Assembly: GCF_014269205.2 (NCBI RefSeq)
Contig: NZ_JABWRY020000001.1
Span: 1,550,001 to 1,614,000, forward strand
DNA: 64,000 bases
Source of the DNA: Pseudomonas kermanshahensis
GTDB lineage: Bacteria > Pseudomonadota > Gammaproteobacteria > Pseudomonadales > Pseudomonadaceae
Direction of reading: 5' to 3'
Made by a program: the position numbers and the translations under genes. The notes under the pieces are model-generated. The model ran no database searches, was not told the origin of the DNA, and saw only the letters and a program-made list of their open reading frames with translations. This document shows, one piece after another, positions 18,123-26,119 of the stretch. Position 1 is the first letter of the stretch. Each line of letters starts with the position of its first letter.

Positions 18123-21100
18123 ATGAACCCACTATGGAAACAACTCAAACGATGGGGCATACCGTTGATTTCGCGCATCGGCTTGGCGATGCCGCTGTTG
18201 CTTGGGCTCGGTGCTGTACTGATGCTGATCGCCATTTGGTGGCTCGGCCCGCAATGGACGTGGCGAGAGCACCAACCCCTCGCCAGCGTGGCGCACCGCA
18301 GTGTGGCCAGTCTGGTGCTCGTACTGATGCCATTGCTGTGCTGGCTTATTGTGTTGCGCACGCGCTTTCAGCGCCTGCAAGCGGAGCACAAGGATGCAGT
18401 GGCCGCCGAACTGGATCGTGTGTTGCCGTTGGTTCGCACACAAGAGAAGGCGTTGAACCAGGCGCTTTCGCGTTACCTCGACAACGCGGGTGGGCGAAGG
18501 GCGTTGTACCGATTGCCATGGTATCTGGTGCTGGGTGACGAACAGGCTGGCAAAACCAGCTTCATTGATCGCACTGACCAAAGTTTTTCCTTGACCCGCA
18601 TCGACAAGGCCCAGGCACGTGGCCGACAAGCGCAACCTCTCGCATACCCGGTCGGCTGGTGGGTTAGTAATGACGCGGTAATCATCGACCCGCCCGGTGC
18701 TTTCATCAGCCAAGCGTCTTCGGCTGGCACGGTGCCCGGGAACGCCAATGAGTCTGAACCTTCCATACCTCCCGGAACCCCGGCCAGGTTGTGGCACCAC
18801 CTGCTGAGTTGGTTGCTGCGCAATCGCAGCCAGCGGGCACTCAATGGCCTGTTGCTGGTTATTGATCTGCCTGCGCTGTTGCAGGGTACGCCCGAGCAAC
18901 GTGTCGCACTGGCTCATGTATTGCGTACACGGCTGTATGAAGTCAGCAGTCAGCTGGGTTCGCGCCTGCCCTTGTATGTGGTGTTATCCAAGTTCGATCT
19001 GCTCGATGGCTTTGACGCGCTTTACAGCAAGCTCTCAGCGGCTAAGCGAGAGAACCTGCTGGGCTTTACGTTCAAGCTGGATGCAGTCGACTCTTACGAC
19101 GCTTGGTTGGAGGAGTACAGCCACTTCTATGATCGCTTGATCAGGCTGTTGTTCGAGCAGGTCGTGGACCAGATTGATGGGCTGGGCAGCGCACCGCATC
19201 GATCGCGCTTGTTTTCGCTGCATGCCCAGTTGGTGGGATTGCGCCCGATTTTACTGGGCTTCTTGCGTGAGACCTTGGCAAGTGATCGTTTCACCACGCC
19301 TACCCTGGTGCGTGGGGTGTATTGGTCGTCGGTCGAGCAGCAAGGCGACATGCTCAATGCATTCGTGCGTGAGGCGGCGCAGCCATTCAAAACCAAGCCC
19401 CCACTGCGCGAAGGCAAGCCGCACGGCAAAGCGTTGGTCTACTTCATCCAACAGGCTTTCGGTCGTGTCATCTACCAGGAAGCCGGGCTTGCTGGGGATA
19501 ACGTCAGAGTGGCGCGTAGCAAGCGGCGATTGCTCTGGGTGGGCTCTGGTGTAGGTGTGCTTGCTTTGTGTATTGCCATTGCCAGTTGGCAGCGCTACTT
19601 CGATGTCAATGGTGCCAAAGCAGCCAGCGTGCTTGCAAAAAGTCGAGAATTCAGCAACCACGAAGTGGACCAGCGCCTGGACCCGACAGGGCGTAACCTG
19701 CTGCAACCACTGGATCAAATCCGTGATGCAGTATCGGTATTCGGTGACTATCGCGCCGCCTGGCCGGGTGTGGCTGATTTCGGCCTGTATCAAGGGCGCG
19801 CCATCGGGCCTCGGGTCGACGAAGCTTACTTGAGCCTGCTCTCCAGGCGTTTCTTGCCGGCGTTGGCCAGCGGCGTGATTGAAGCCATGAATGCGGCACC
19901 GCCCGGCAGTGAACAGCAGATGGCTTCGCTTAGGGTTTACCGCATGATCGAGGACCGCCAGAGTCGCCGACCCGAGTGGGTGGAAGACTGGATGGCCCAG
20001 CAGTGGCAACAGGCCTTCCCAGGGCAGGGACAATTGCAGCGCGACCTCATGCAGCATCTGAAGTACGCCTTGGCCTATGCCGATACCGACCTGCCGCAAT
20101 ACAAGCAGCGCGTCAGCGAAGTGCAGCAGATATTACGTAAAGTGCCTATGCCACAGCGCGTGTACGCAAGCCTCAAGCAGCAGGCCCAAGAACAGTTGCA
20201 CGCCGGCTTGGACTTGCGTCACCAGGTAGGGCCAGCCTTCGATATCGTTTACACATCTTCTTCCGGGTCGAAGCTGGGAGATGATGGCGTCCGGCTTGCT
20301 CCCATGCTGACGGCCAAAGGGTATAGGGACTATTTTGAGCCCCGTAGCCAGCGCTTCGCCGAGATGGCGATGATCGATCAGTGGGCATTGGGTGAGCGCG
20401 CTCAACTCGACTATTCAGACGCCGACCGCAAGGCATTGAGCGAGCGCGTACGTAACCTCTACAGCGCGGATTACATCGACAGCTGGCGACGTGCCTTGAA
20501 TGCCTTTTCAGTCGCTGACTTCAGTGATCTAGACCATGGTGTCGACATTCTGGAGCAACTGACCGGTCCTGCGGCGCCGCTGCACAGATTGCTGGAAACA
20601 GTGAAAGACAATACTTCGCTGTCTTCTTCGGTGGCTATCGAGGTGCCCGACGAGACAACTGGCCTGCGGCCTACCAACAGCAAGCCCGAGCAGCTACAAG
20701 CCGTGGCCATCCAGCGTGCGTTCGCTGGCCTGAATGCCATGCTGCAGGCAACGGGAGAAAAGCCGAGCTACTACGATGAAACGGTCGCTGCCATTGCCGC
20801 TGTTCATGATTACGCCAAGGCCGTGCAGGACAGCCCTGAGCGCGGCAAGGCCGCGTTGCACGCCGTGCTTCAACGTTTCTCCATGACCGGGCACGACCCG
20901 ATTGGCACGCTGCAGCGGGTCGCTACCGGTTTGCCGGAACCGATCAATCTACAGGTCAAGAAAGTTGCGGACCAGACAGCGCGAGTGCTGAACGTCGAAG
21001 CGCTCCGTGAGCTGGAACGACGTTGGGATGCCGAGGTATACAGCTTCTTCCAGCAGCGCTTGGCAGGGCGTTACCCCTTCGTGGTGCGAGCGCCCGATGC

Positions 21101-21746
21101 TTCTTTGGATGACTTTGAGGCGTTCTTCGGGCCGAAAGGGCGCCTGCAGCAGTTTCATGACCAATACCTCAAAGTCTTCCTCAAGGACAATCTCGAAGCC
21201 TTGCAGGCCAGTCGGCAGGGCCAGTCCTTAATCCGCAGCGATGTGATCGAGCAGTTGGAACTGGCGGATCGCATTCGCGAAACCTTCTTCGATCAGCGCG
21301 GCAACCTGAGCGTGCAGTTCAGTATCGAACCCTTGGGACTGAGTGCGAACCAGCGCACCAGCTTGCTGGATCTGGATGGCCAGCTGATTTCCTACACGCA
21401 TGGGCCCACCCAGATTGTTGGCGTCGTCTGGCCCAATACATTGGGGCAGCAAGTGCGCAGCAACCTCACCTTGCTCCGGCAGAACGGCAATAGCAGTAGT
21501 TTGGAGTATCGCGGCCCTTGGTCGATGTTCCGCCTGCTCAGCCGAGGTTCGCTAAATGGCCGTACAGCCACCAGTGTGGACTTGAGCTTTAGAACGGGAG
21601 ACGGCGTTATGCGTTATCGCCTGAACGCCGAAAAAGCATTCAACCCCATTACCCAGCAGCCCTTCAAAGGTTTCACGTTACCGCGAGGTTTGCTTGAGCA
21701 GTCAGCGTCAAGGGGGGGAGTGGCCGAAGTACCTCCGGTCCTGTAG
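18123..21746 (+). CDS. tssM: T6SS inner-membrane protein TssM (IcmF family)
   Basis: TssM spans the inner membrane and periplasm and forms the channel with TssL and TssJ. The 1207-residue product has two N-terminal membrane helices (about 19-42 and 60-79), a cytoplasmic domain with Walker A GDEQAGKTS at 138-146, a G-domain-like VLSKFDLLDGF segment, a third helix at about 463-483, and a long periplasmic part ending in the IcmF C-terminal beta domain (EYRGPWSMFRLL). Size is normal. It is the last gene of the rightward set; no terminator hairpin is evident after the stop. Confidence 0.96.
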   Translation: MNPLWKQLKRWGIPLISRIGLAMPLLLGLGAVLMLIAIWWLGPQWTWREHQPLASVAHRSVASLVLVLMPLLCWLIVLRTRFQRLQAEHKDAVAAELDRVLPLVRTQEKALNQALSRYLDNAGGRRALYRLPWYLVLGDEQAGKTSFIDRTDQSFSLTRIDKAQARGRQAQPLAYPVGWWVSNDAVIIDPPGAFISQASSAGTVPGNANESEPSIPPGTPARLWHHLLSWLLRNRSQRALNGLLLVIDLPALLQGTPEQRVALAHVLRTRLYEVSSQLGSRLPLYVVLSKFDLLDGFDALYSKLSAAKRENLLGFTFKLDAVDSYDAWLEEYSHFYDRLIRLLFEQVVDQIDGLGSAPHRSRLFSLHAQLVGLRPILLGFLRETLASDRFTTPTLVRGVYWSSVEQQGDMLNAFVREAAQPFKTKPPLREGKPHGKALVYFIQQAFGRVIYQEAGLAGDNVRVARSKRRLLWVGSGVGVLALCIAIASWQRYFDVNGAKAASVLAKSREFSNHEVDQRLDPTGRNLLQPLDQIRDAVSVFGDYRAAWPGVADFGLYQGRAIGPRVDEAYLSLLSRRFLPALASGVIEAMNAAPPGSEQQMASLRVYRMIEDRQSRRPEWVEDWMAQQWQQAFPGQGQLQRDLMQHLKYALAYADTDLPQYKQRVSEVQQILRKVPMPQRVYASLKQQAQEQLHAGLDLRHQVGPAFDIVYTSSSGSKLGDDGVRLAPMLTAKGYRDYFEPRSQRFAEMAMIDQWALGERAQLDYSDADRKALSERVRNLYSADYIDSWRRALNAFSVADFSDLDHGVDILEQLTGPAAPLHRLLETVKDNTSLSSSVAIEVPDETTGLRPTNSKPEQLQAVAIQRAFAGLNAMLQATGEKPSYYDETVAAIAAVHDYAKAVQDSPERGKAALHAVLQRFSMTGHDPIGTLQRVATGLPEPINLQVKKVADQTARVLNVEALRELERRWDAEVYSFFQQRLAGRYPFVVRAPDASLDDFEAFFGPKGRLQQFHDQYLKVFLKDNLEALQASRQGQSLIRSDVIEQLELADRIRETFFDQRGNLSVQFSIEPLGLSANQRTSLLDLDGQLISYTHGPTQIVGVVWPNTLGQQVRSNLTLLRQNGNSSSLEYRGPWSMFRLLSRGSLNGRTATSVDLSFRTGDGVMRYRLNAEKAFNPITQQPFKGFTLPRGLLEQSASRGGVAEVPPVL

Positions 21747-21809
21747 TGCTAGCCCACGCTTTACGGAGCGAGAGGCAATTCGACAATAAGAACTAAAAAG
21801 GAATTGATC

Positions 21810-21971
21810 TTGGATATATTGATGGGTGTAGTAGCGGCCCTGTGCTGGGGCGCTACAGACTTTCTGGTCGGCCTGAACGCAAGGCTATTTGGTGTCCAGC
21901 GCTCGGTATTCCTCGGGCAATTGCTGGGCCTGATTTTACTCAGTGTCGTGCTGCTTCGTAGCCTGAGTTAG
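21810..21971 (+). pseudogene. N-terminal remnant of an EamA/DMT-type permease
   Basis: A 53-codon frame starting at TTG (or ATG at 21822) with AAGGAA upstream encodes VAALCWGATDFLVGLNARLF and then FLGQLLGLILLSVVLLRSL. This looks like the first helix and the start of the second helix of a drug/metabolite exporter (EamA superfamily, normally about 290 residues with ten helices). It stops at TAG, and no continuation is seen in any frame before the next gene. I read it as a decayed fragment left beside the T6SS block; a functional one- or two-helix peptide is less likely. Confidence 0.65.
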
Positions 21972-22004
21972 CACGAGCCAATGTATGCGAATGTCTTAGC
22001 GTCA

Positions 22005-22520
22005 TCAGGCCCAAAAGCCAAACAGCACCAACGCCGCCACACCCAGCCCAACCGCAATCGAACACCCACCCAGCGACAGCGCCGCCCGGCCTTGTCGGTA
22101 CCAACCGTCATGGCCCAGCTGCCGTGCTGGGGCCAGCAGGCTGCGCCAGCGCAGCTCTGTATCGTGAAACGCCTGCAAGTTAGCCTGGTCCGCATCCAGC
22201 CAACGGCGAAAGTCGATTCGCTCGCAGGCGGTCACCTGGGGGCTCTGCAACCGCACATACCATTGCCCGGCAACACTCGCCAACACATCGCGGCGGGAGC
22301 GGCCTGCTTGCAATGCCTGGTCCATATGCCGCTCGATGCTCGCCAAGGGCAAATCGAGCCGGGCAGCAATGCTGGCAAAGTCCAGTTGGTCGAGGCGGTT
22401 GAGCAGGAACACTTGCTGAACACGCCGAGGCAGCCGTTTCAAGCCGTGCAACAGTTCATTGTCGGCATCGTGCTCTGTAGTAGGGGATTCGTGCTCAAGG
22501 GGCAGCAGCAGACGGGTCAT
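22005..22520 (-). CDS. Sigma-70 region 4 fused to FecR-type N-terminal domain and a membrane helix
   Basis: The 171-residue product has two recognisable parts. Residues about 24-72 fit sigma-70 region 4 (LKRLPRRVQQVFLLNRLDQLDFASIAARL, the ECF helix-turn-helix). Residues about 80-130 fit the FecR N-terminal domain DUF4880 (VAGQWYVRLQSP, FRRWLDADQANLQAF). The last about 22 residues are one hydrophobic helix (SIAVGLGVAALVLFGFW) ending at the membrane. Region 2 of a sigma factor and the periplasmic FecR signalling domain are both missing. ATG at 22520 has GGAG upstream. It lies next to a PrrF-like RNA and Fur-box-like palindromes, so an iron-linked role is plausible but inferred. Confidence 0.8.
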   Translation of the reverse strand: MTRLLLPLEHESPTTEHDADNELLHGLKRLPRRVQQVFLLNRLDQLDFASIAARLDLPLASIERHMDQALQAGRSRRDVLASVAGQWYVRLQSPQVTACERIDFRRWLDADQANLQAFHDTELRWRSLLAPARQLGHDGWYRQGRAALSLGGCSIAVGLGVAALVLFGFWA

Positions 22521-22587
22521 GGACAGCTCCTTGCTCAAAGGGGGAGGGATGGGGGCATCTTCCTTGATGCGTAATCAGCGTAGTGGA

Positions 22588-22606
22588 AACGAGATTGATT
22601 CTCAAG
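22588..22606. promoter_or_regulatory. Possible Fur site upstream of the sigma/FecR fusion gene
   Basis: GAGATTGATTCTC at 22591-22603 has GAGA/TCTC arms and resembles the GAGAATnATTCTC form of Pseudomonas Fur boxes on the minus strand. It lies about 70 bases upstream of the start at 22520. The match is partial, so this is a candidate only. Confidence 0.4.
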
Positions 22607-22701
22607 TGCTGATTCCGCAAAGTTTTGTAATGAGCGTTCACGGTCTGACACACTTTTGCTATCATGCCGGCCATTCACGATCTTCATTAGCCTGAAGAGC
22701 C

Positions 22702-22730
22702 AAAAAAAAGACCCGGCAAAAAGCCGGGTC
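22702..22730 (-). terminator. Rho-independent terminator of the PrrF-like RNA
   Basis: An 8-base perfect stem (GACCCGGC and GCCGGGTC) with a 5-base loop at 22710-22730 is followed on the minus strand by eight T residues (22709-22702). Confidence 0.93.
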
Positions 22731-22812
22731 AAAAACCGTGATTAGCCTGATGAGGAGATAATCTGAGAGCGACCTAAGCTCCAGGTTATCCAGCAGATCT
22801 CGCGATCAGCTG
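22702..22812 (-). ncRNA. prrF: PrrF-like iron-responsive small RNA
   Basis: PrrF RNAs are Fur-repressed and, under low iron, pair with mRNAs of iron-using proteins such as sodB to block their expression. On the minus strand this region runs from just after a Fur box, through GCGAGATC and CTCAGATTA, to the conserved CATCAGGCTAATCACGG stretch, then a GC-rich hairpin and eight T residues. That order and wording match the PrrF family as I remember it. The 5' end is estimated from the promoter position at about 22812; the 3' end is set by the T run. Pseudomonas usually has two prrF copies; only one is in this window. Confidence 0.88.
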
Positions 22813-22817
22813 AGTGC

Positions 22818-22837
22818 AATAATAATCGTTATCATTT
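22818..22837 (-). promoter_or_regulatory. Fur box over the prrF promoter
   Basis: AATAATAATCGTTATCATTT (plus strand) is close to the classic Fur consensus built from GATAAT repeats. It sits directly upstream of the predicted RNA start and overlaps the probable -10 element, as expected for iron-dependent repression by Fur. Confidence 0.82.
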
Positions 22838-22954
22838 GCCAGTCAAATGATATTTCGCTAATTCGGTAAAAAAGTTTTACCGATGCGCTTCCTTGTCCCG
22901 GCAATCGGGGCCATTGCCGTTACACGGCCATCACGTCTCTCCCTTCCTTTTTAC

Positions 22955-23266
22955 CTACAGACCCGTCTGCACGGTGCGTTTGTGCTCCAGCAGTGCGCGT
23001 GCCATGTCCATCATGTGCATCAAGGCGAAGGTCAGTTCGCGCTGCGTGCCGTGCTGGTGCACGGCGGTTTCTTGTGCGGTGGCGGCGGCGCAGCGGAGCA
23101 GGGCAATGGCGTGCTCCTGGGCTTGGTCACCGGTTACGCCTTCGTGCAGGGTCCAGATTTTGTTCTCGATGGTGGGGCGTGGCGGGTTGGGGTTGAGGTA
23201 GTAGTCGAGGGCGCGGCGGGCCGCTTCGCTGTCGAGATCTGTTTCTTCGTTTTTCGGTGGTTTCAT
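22955..23266 (-). CDS. DUF6124-like small Pseudomonas protein
   Basis: The 103-residue product starts MKPPKNEE and contains ARRALDYYL (residues about 20-28), then a helical region with LRCAAATAQE and HMMDMARALLEHKR. This resembles the DUF6124 family, small soluble proteins common in Pseudomonas with no known function. No signal peptide or membrane segment. The ATG at 23266 gives the usual start of such proteins. It is divergent from the S24-type regulator gene, with a 130-base shared upstream region, so it may be a target of that regulator. Confidence 0.72.
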   Translation of the reverse strand: MKPPKNEETDLDSEAARRALDYYLNPNPPRPTIENKIWTLHEGVTGDQAQEHAIALLRCAAATAQETAVHQHGTQRELTFALMHMMDMARALLEHKRTVQTGL

Positions 23267-23312
23267 CCTGATACCTGCAAATGCCAATAGGGAAAAGGTT
23301 CAGGTCGATACT

Positions 23313-23327
23313 AATACCTTAAGTATT
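23313..23327. promoter_or_regulatory. Short palindrome between the DUF6124-like gene and the repressor gene
   Basis: AATACCTTAAGTATT has 5-base inverted arms (AATAC/GTATT) around a 5-base centre and lies in the shared divergent upstream region. It could be an operator of the neighbouring helix-turn-helix regulator. Short and imperfect, so tentative. Confidence 0.3.
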
Positions 23328-23396
23328 TTCATGCTTTCTGATAAATAATACAGGATGTTTATTGAGCGCTTGAAGGCAGTCCGTATCGTGCCAGCG

Positions 23397-24053
23397 ATGA
23401 ATATGGATAAATGGATTGCCCTCGTCCGTGACCGGATGGAGGAGCTTGGGCTCACCCAAGAACAGCTAGCCGAACGCGTTGGCGTGTCTCAAGGCAGCGT
23501 GGGGCATTGGGTGAACAAACGGCGCCAGCCGAAGATCGAGTCGATGAACCGCACGTTCGTCGAGATTGGCATGCCCCACTACAACGTCAGCTTGCAACTG
23601 CGCATTGTGGGCCAGGTAGGCGAGGACCGCGGCAGCTATGACATGGATGACACCGACGATGACCTGGACCTCATGCAATACATCGTGTGCTTCCGCTACC
23701 CGGTGCTGGGCTGGGATGAGCTAGAGGGGGCAGAGGCGAGCGTATTCGAGCAGACGGACTACCTGGCCAAGGGCAAGGCGTTCTGGCTGACCGTTGAGAA
23801 TGAAGCGATGAGCGCCGCCAGTGGCCGCAGTGTGCCGCAGGGGATGCGGATGCTGGTGGACCCTGGGGTGGAGGTGGAGCCGGGGCGTTTGGTTATCGCT
23901 CGACAGCCGGGCAAACCGGCGATTTTCCGTGAGCTGGCTGAGGAGGGTGGGCAGCGGTATCTGAAGGCATTGAACAGCAATTATCCAACGCTGTTGTGCG
24001 AAGACGGCTGTGAGTTTTTGGGGGTGGTTGTGCGGGTGCATGGCACTTTCTAG
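23397..24053 (+). CDS. Cro/CI-type regulator with S24-like domain lacking the catalytic pair
   Basis: The 218-residue product has an N-terminal helix-turn-helix (LTQEQLAERVGVSQGSVGHW at about 18-37) and a C-terminal LexA/CI-like S24 domain from about 100. In the S24 core, where working members read D-S-M and later F-K-K-L, this protein reads NEAM (VENEAMSAASG) and IFREL: the serine is alanine and the lysine is arginine. RecA-stimulated self-cleavage therefore looks impossible, so it is likely a repressor controlled another way. The start is uncertain: ATGs at 23355, 23397 and 23403 all lack a clear ribosome site. It is not linked to phage genes here. Confidence 0.82.
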   Translation: MNMDKWIALVRDRMEELGLTQEQLAERVGVSQGSVGHWVNKRRQPKIESMNRTFVEIGMPHYNVSLQLRIVGQVGEDRGSYDMDDTDDDLDLMQYIVCFRYPVLGWDELEGAEASVFEQTDYLAKGKAFWLTVENEAMSAASGRSVPQGMRMLVDPGVEVEPGRLVIARQPGKPAIFRELAEEGGQRYLKALNSNYPTLLCEDGCEFLGVVVRVHGTF

Positions 24054-24075
24054 AGAGAACCCAGCCTGCGCGTGC

Positions 24076-24160
24076 CAATCGCCGGCAAGCCAGCTCCCAC
24101 AAGTTTGGCGTTGCTCTGAAAGCCCGCGTCATCCCTGTGGGGGCCGGCTTGCCGGCTCCG
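24076..24160. repeat. Inverted REP pair (REPIN)
   Basis: Two copies of the Pseudomonas REP core (GCCGGCAAGCC-A-GCTCCCAC at 24081-24100 and its inverted form at 24134-24158) flank about 33 bases. The pair sits between the convergent ends of the regulator gene and liuD. Such pairs can form hairpins and may protect mRNA ends. Confidence 0.8.
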
Positions 24161-24166
24161 GTTAAC

Positions 24167-26119
24167 TTACTCCACCAGTTCGACCAGCACGGTCCCTTCG
24201 CTCACCATATCCCCTTCCTGGCAGAACAGCGCCTTCACCGTGCCGGCATGCGGCGCACGAATGCTGTGCTCCATCTTCATGGCCTCCAGTACCACCAGCG
24301 CTGTGCCGGCTTCTACCACTTGGCCTGGCTCGACCAATACCCGCACGATGCTGCCGTTCATGGGCGCGCCCAGGCCGCCTTGGTGGCTGTGGCTGGCCTC
24401 GGCCTCGGCAATGGGGTCGAAGGCTTCGATGGCATGCATTTCACCGTCCCAGCGCAGGTACAACGTGCCTCCGCGGCGTATCGCCAGGTGCTGGCGGCGC
24501 ACGCCCGCCTGGTCGTGCACCAGTTGCTCGCCGTTGAGTTGCCAGGTGGATGCCGCGCTACGTTCCAGTGCCACCGCCTGGTCTTGCCCGGCGCTGGTCA
24601 GGTGCAGGCTGCTGCGCGCGGGCAAGCCCAGGCGCAGGCCATTGCGTTCAGCCCACGGCGAGCGGTTGTCGTCGTCCCGTTGCTGGCCGGCCTGGCCTTG
24701 CAGCCAGGCTTCTGCGGCGGCTTCCCAGAAGGGCGCTGGCAGCGCTTGGGGGGCGGGCAGCAGAACGTCCTGGTGACGTGGGATAAACCCGGTGTCGAGC
24801 TCGGCGTCGGCAAACGCTGGGTGCGCGAGGATGCGCCGCAGGAAGGCGATGTTGGTCTTCAGCCCGCCGATGGCAAACTCATCGAGCATCGCCAGCAGGC
24901 GCAGGCGTGCCTGCTCACGGTCTTCACCCCAGGCAATCAGCTTGCCCAGCATGGGGTCGTAGAACGGCGACACCACGTCCCCCTCGCTTACTCCGCTGTC
25001 GACCCGGCGCCCTTCGCCCGGCGCCGACTCGCGGTACAGCGTCAGCGTGCCAGTGGCCGGCAGAAATTCGTTGGCCGGGTCCTCGGCATACAGGCGCACC
25101 TCGATGGCGTGGCCAATCAGCGGTACCTGGTCCTGCGTGATTGGCAACGCCTCGCCACAGGCGACGCGGATCTGCCAGGCCACCAGGTCGAGGCCGGTGA
25201 TGGCTTCGGTGACCGGGTGCTCGACCTGCAGGCGGGTGTTCATCTCCATGAAGAAGAACTCGCCACGGGCATCGAGCAGGAATTCCACCGTACCTGCACC
25301 CACATAGCCGATGGCCTGGGCGGCGCGCACCGCGGCCTCGCCCATGGCCCGGCGTAGCTCGGGCGACAGGCCGGGTGCGGGGGCTTCTTCAACCACCTTC
25401 TGGTGGCGGCGCTGGATCGAGCAGTCACGTTCGTTGAGGTACAGGCAGTTGCCGTGCTGGTCGGCGAACACCTGGATTTCTACGTGACGGGGCTTGAGTA
25501 CGTACTTTTCAACCAGCATGCGGGCATCGCCGAACGACGATTGCGCCTCGCGCTGCGCCGAGGCCAGGGCGTCGGCCAGTTGGCTTTCGTCCTCGACCAC
25601 TTTCATGCCCTTGCCACCGCCCCCGGCGCTGGCCTTCAGCAGTACCGGGTAGCCGATGCGCTCGGCGGCGGCGCGGAAGGTTTCCAGGTCTTGAGCTTCG
25701 CCATGGTAGCCCGGTACCAGGGGCACGCCGGCAGCTTCCATCAGTGCTTTGGCCGCTGACTTACTGCCCATCGCGTCGATGGCGCTGGCCGGTGGGCCGA
25801 GGAAGATCAGCCCGGCGTGTTCGATGGCGCGGGCAAAGCCTGCGTTTTCTGAAAGAAAGCCATAGCCCGGGTGGATGGCCTGCGCGCCGCTGGCTTTGGC
25901 GGCGGCCAGCAGTTTGTCGACCTGCAGGTAGCTTTCGGCGGCCTTGGTGCCGCCGAGGTCGACGCGGATATCGGCTTCGCGGCTGTGCCGGGCGTCACGG
26001 TCGGTGGCGCTGTGCACGGCGACGGTGGTCAGGCCCATGGCCTTGGCGGTGCGCATCACCCGGCAGGCGATTTCACCGCGGTTGGCGACCAGCAGGGTGG
26101 TCAACGGGGTGCGGCTCAT
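24167..26119 (-). CDS. liuD: Methylcrotonyl-CoA carboxylase, biotin-carrying alpha subunit
   Basis: This subunit carboxylates its own biotin with ATP and bicarbonate; with LiuB it converts 3-methylcrotonyl-CoA to 3-methylglutaconyl-CoA in leucine breakdown. The 650-residue product has the biotin carboxylase N-terminus (LLVANRGEIACRVMRTAKAMG), the glycine-rich ATP-grasp loop (KASAGGGGKGMKVV), the MNTRLQVEHPVTE catalytic segment, and a C-terminal biotinyl domain with EAMKMEHS, the biotin lysine being about residue 615. It overlaps liuC by four bases and is the last gene of the leftward operon. Assignment to methylcrotonyl-CoA rather than acetyl- or propionyl-CoA rests on the neighbouring liu genes. 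Confidence 0.95.
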   Translation of the reverse strand: MSRTPLTTLLVANRGEIACRVMRTAKAMGLTTVAVHSATDRDARHSREADIRVDLGGTKAAESYLQVDKLLAAAKASGAQAIHPGYGFLSENAGFARAIEHAGLIFLGPPASAIDAMGSKSAAKALMEAAGVPLVPGYHGEAQDLETFRAAAERIGYPVLLKASAGGGGKGMKVVEDESQLADALASAQREAQSSFGDARMLVEKYVLKPRHVEIQVFADQHGNCLYLNERDCSIQRRHQKVVEEAPAPGLSPELRRAMGEAAVRAAQAIGYVGAGTVEFLLDARGEFFFMEMNTRLQVEHPVTEAITGLDLVAWQIRVACGEALPITQDQVPLIGHAIEVRLYAEDPANEFLPATGTLTLYRESAPGEGRRVDSGVSEGDVVSPFYDPMLGKLIAWGEDREQARLRLLAMLDEFAIGGLKTNIAFLRRILAHPAFADAELDTGFIPRHQDVLLPAPQALPAPFWEAAAEAWLQGQAGQQRDDDNRSPWAERNGLRLGLPARSSLHLTSAGQDQAVALERSAASTWQLNGEQLVHDQAGVRRQHLAIRRGGTLYLRWDGEMHAIEAFDPIAEAEASHSHQGGLGAPMNGSIVRVLVEPGQVVEAGTALVVLEAMKMEHSIRAPHAGTVKALFCQEGDMVSEGTVLVELVE

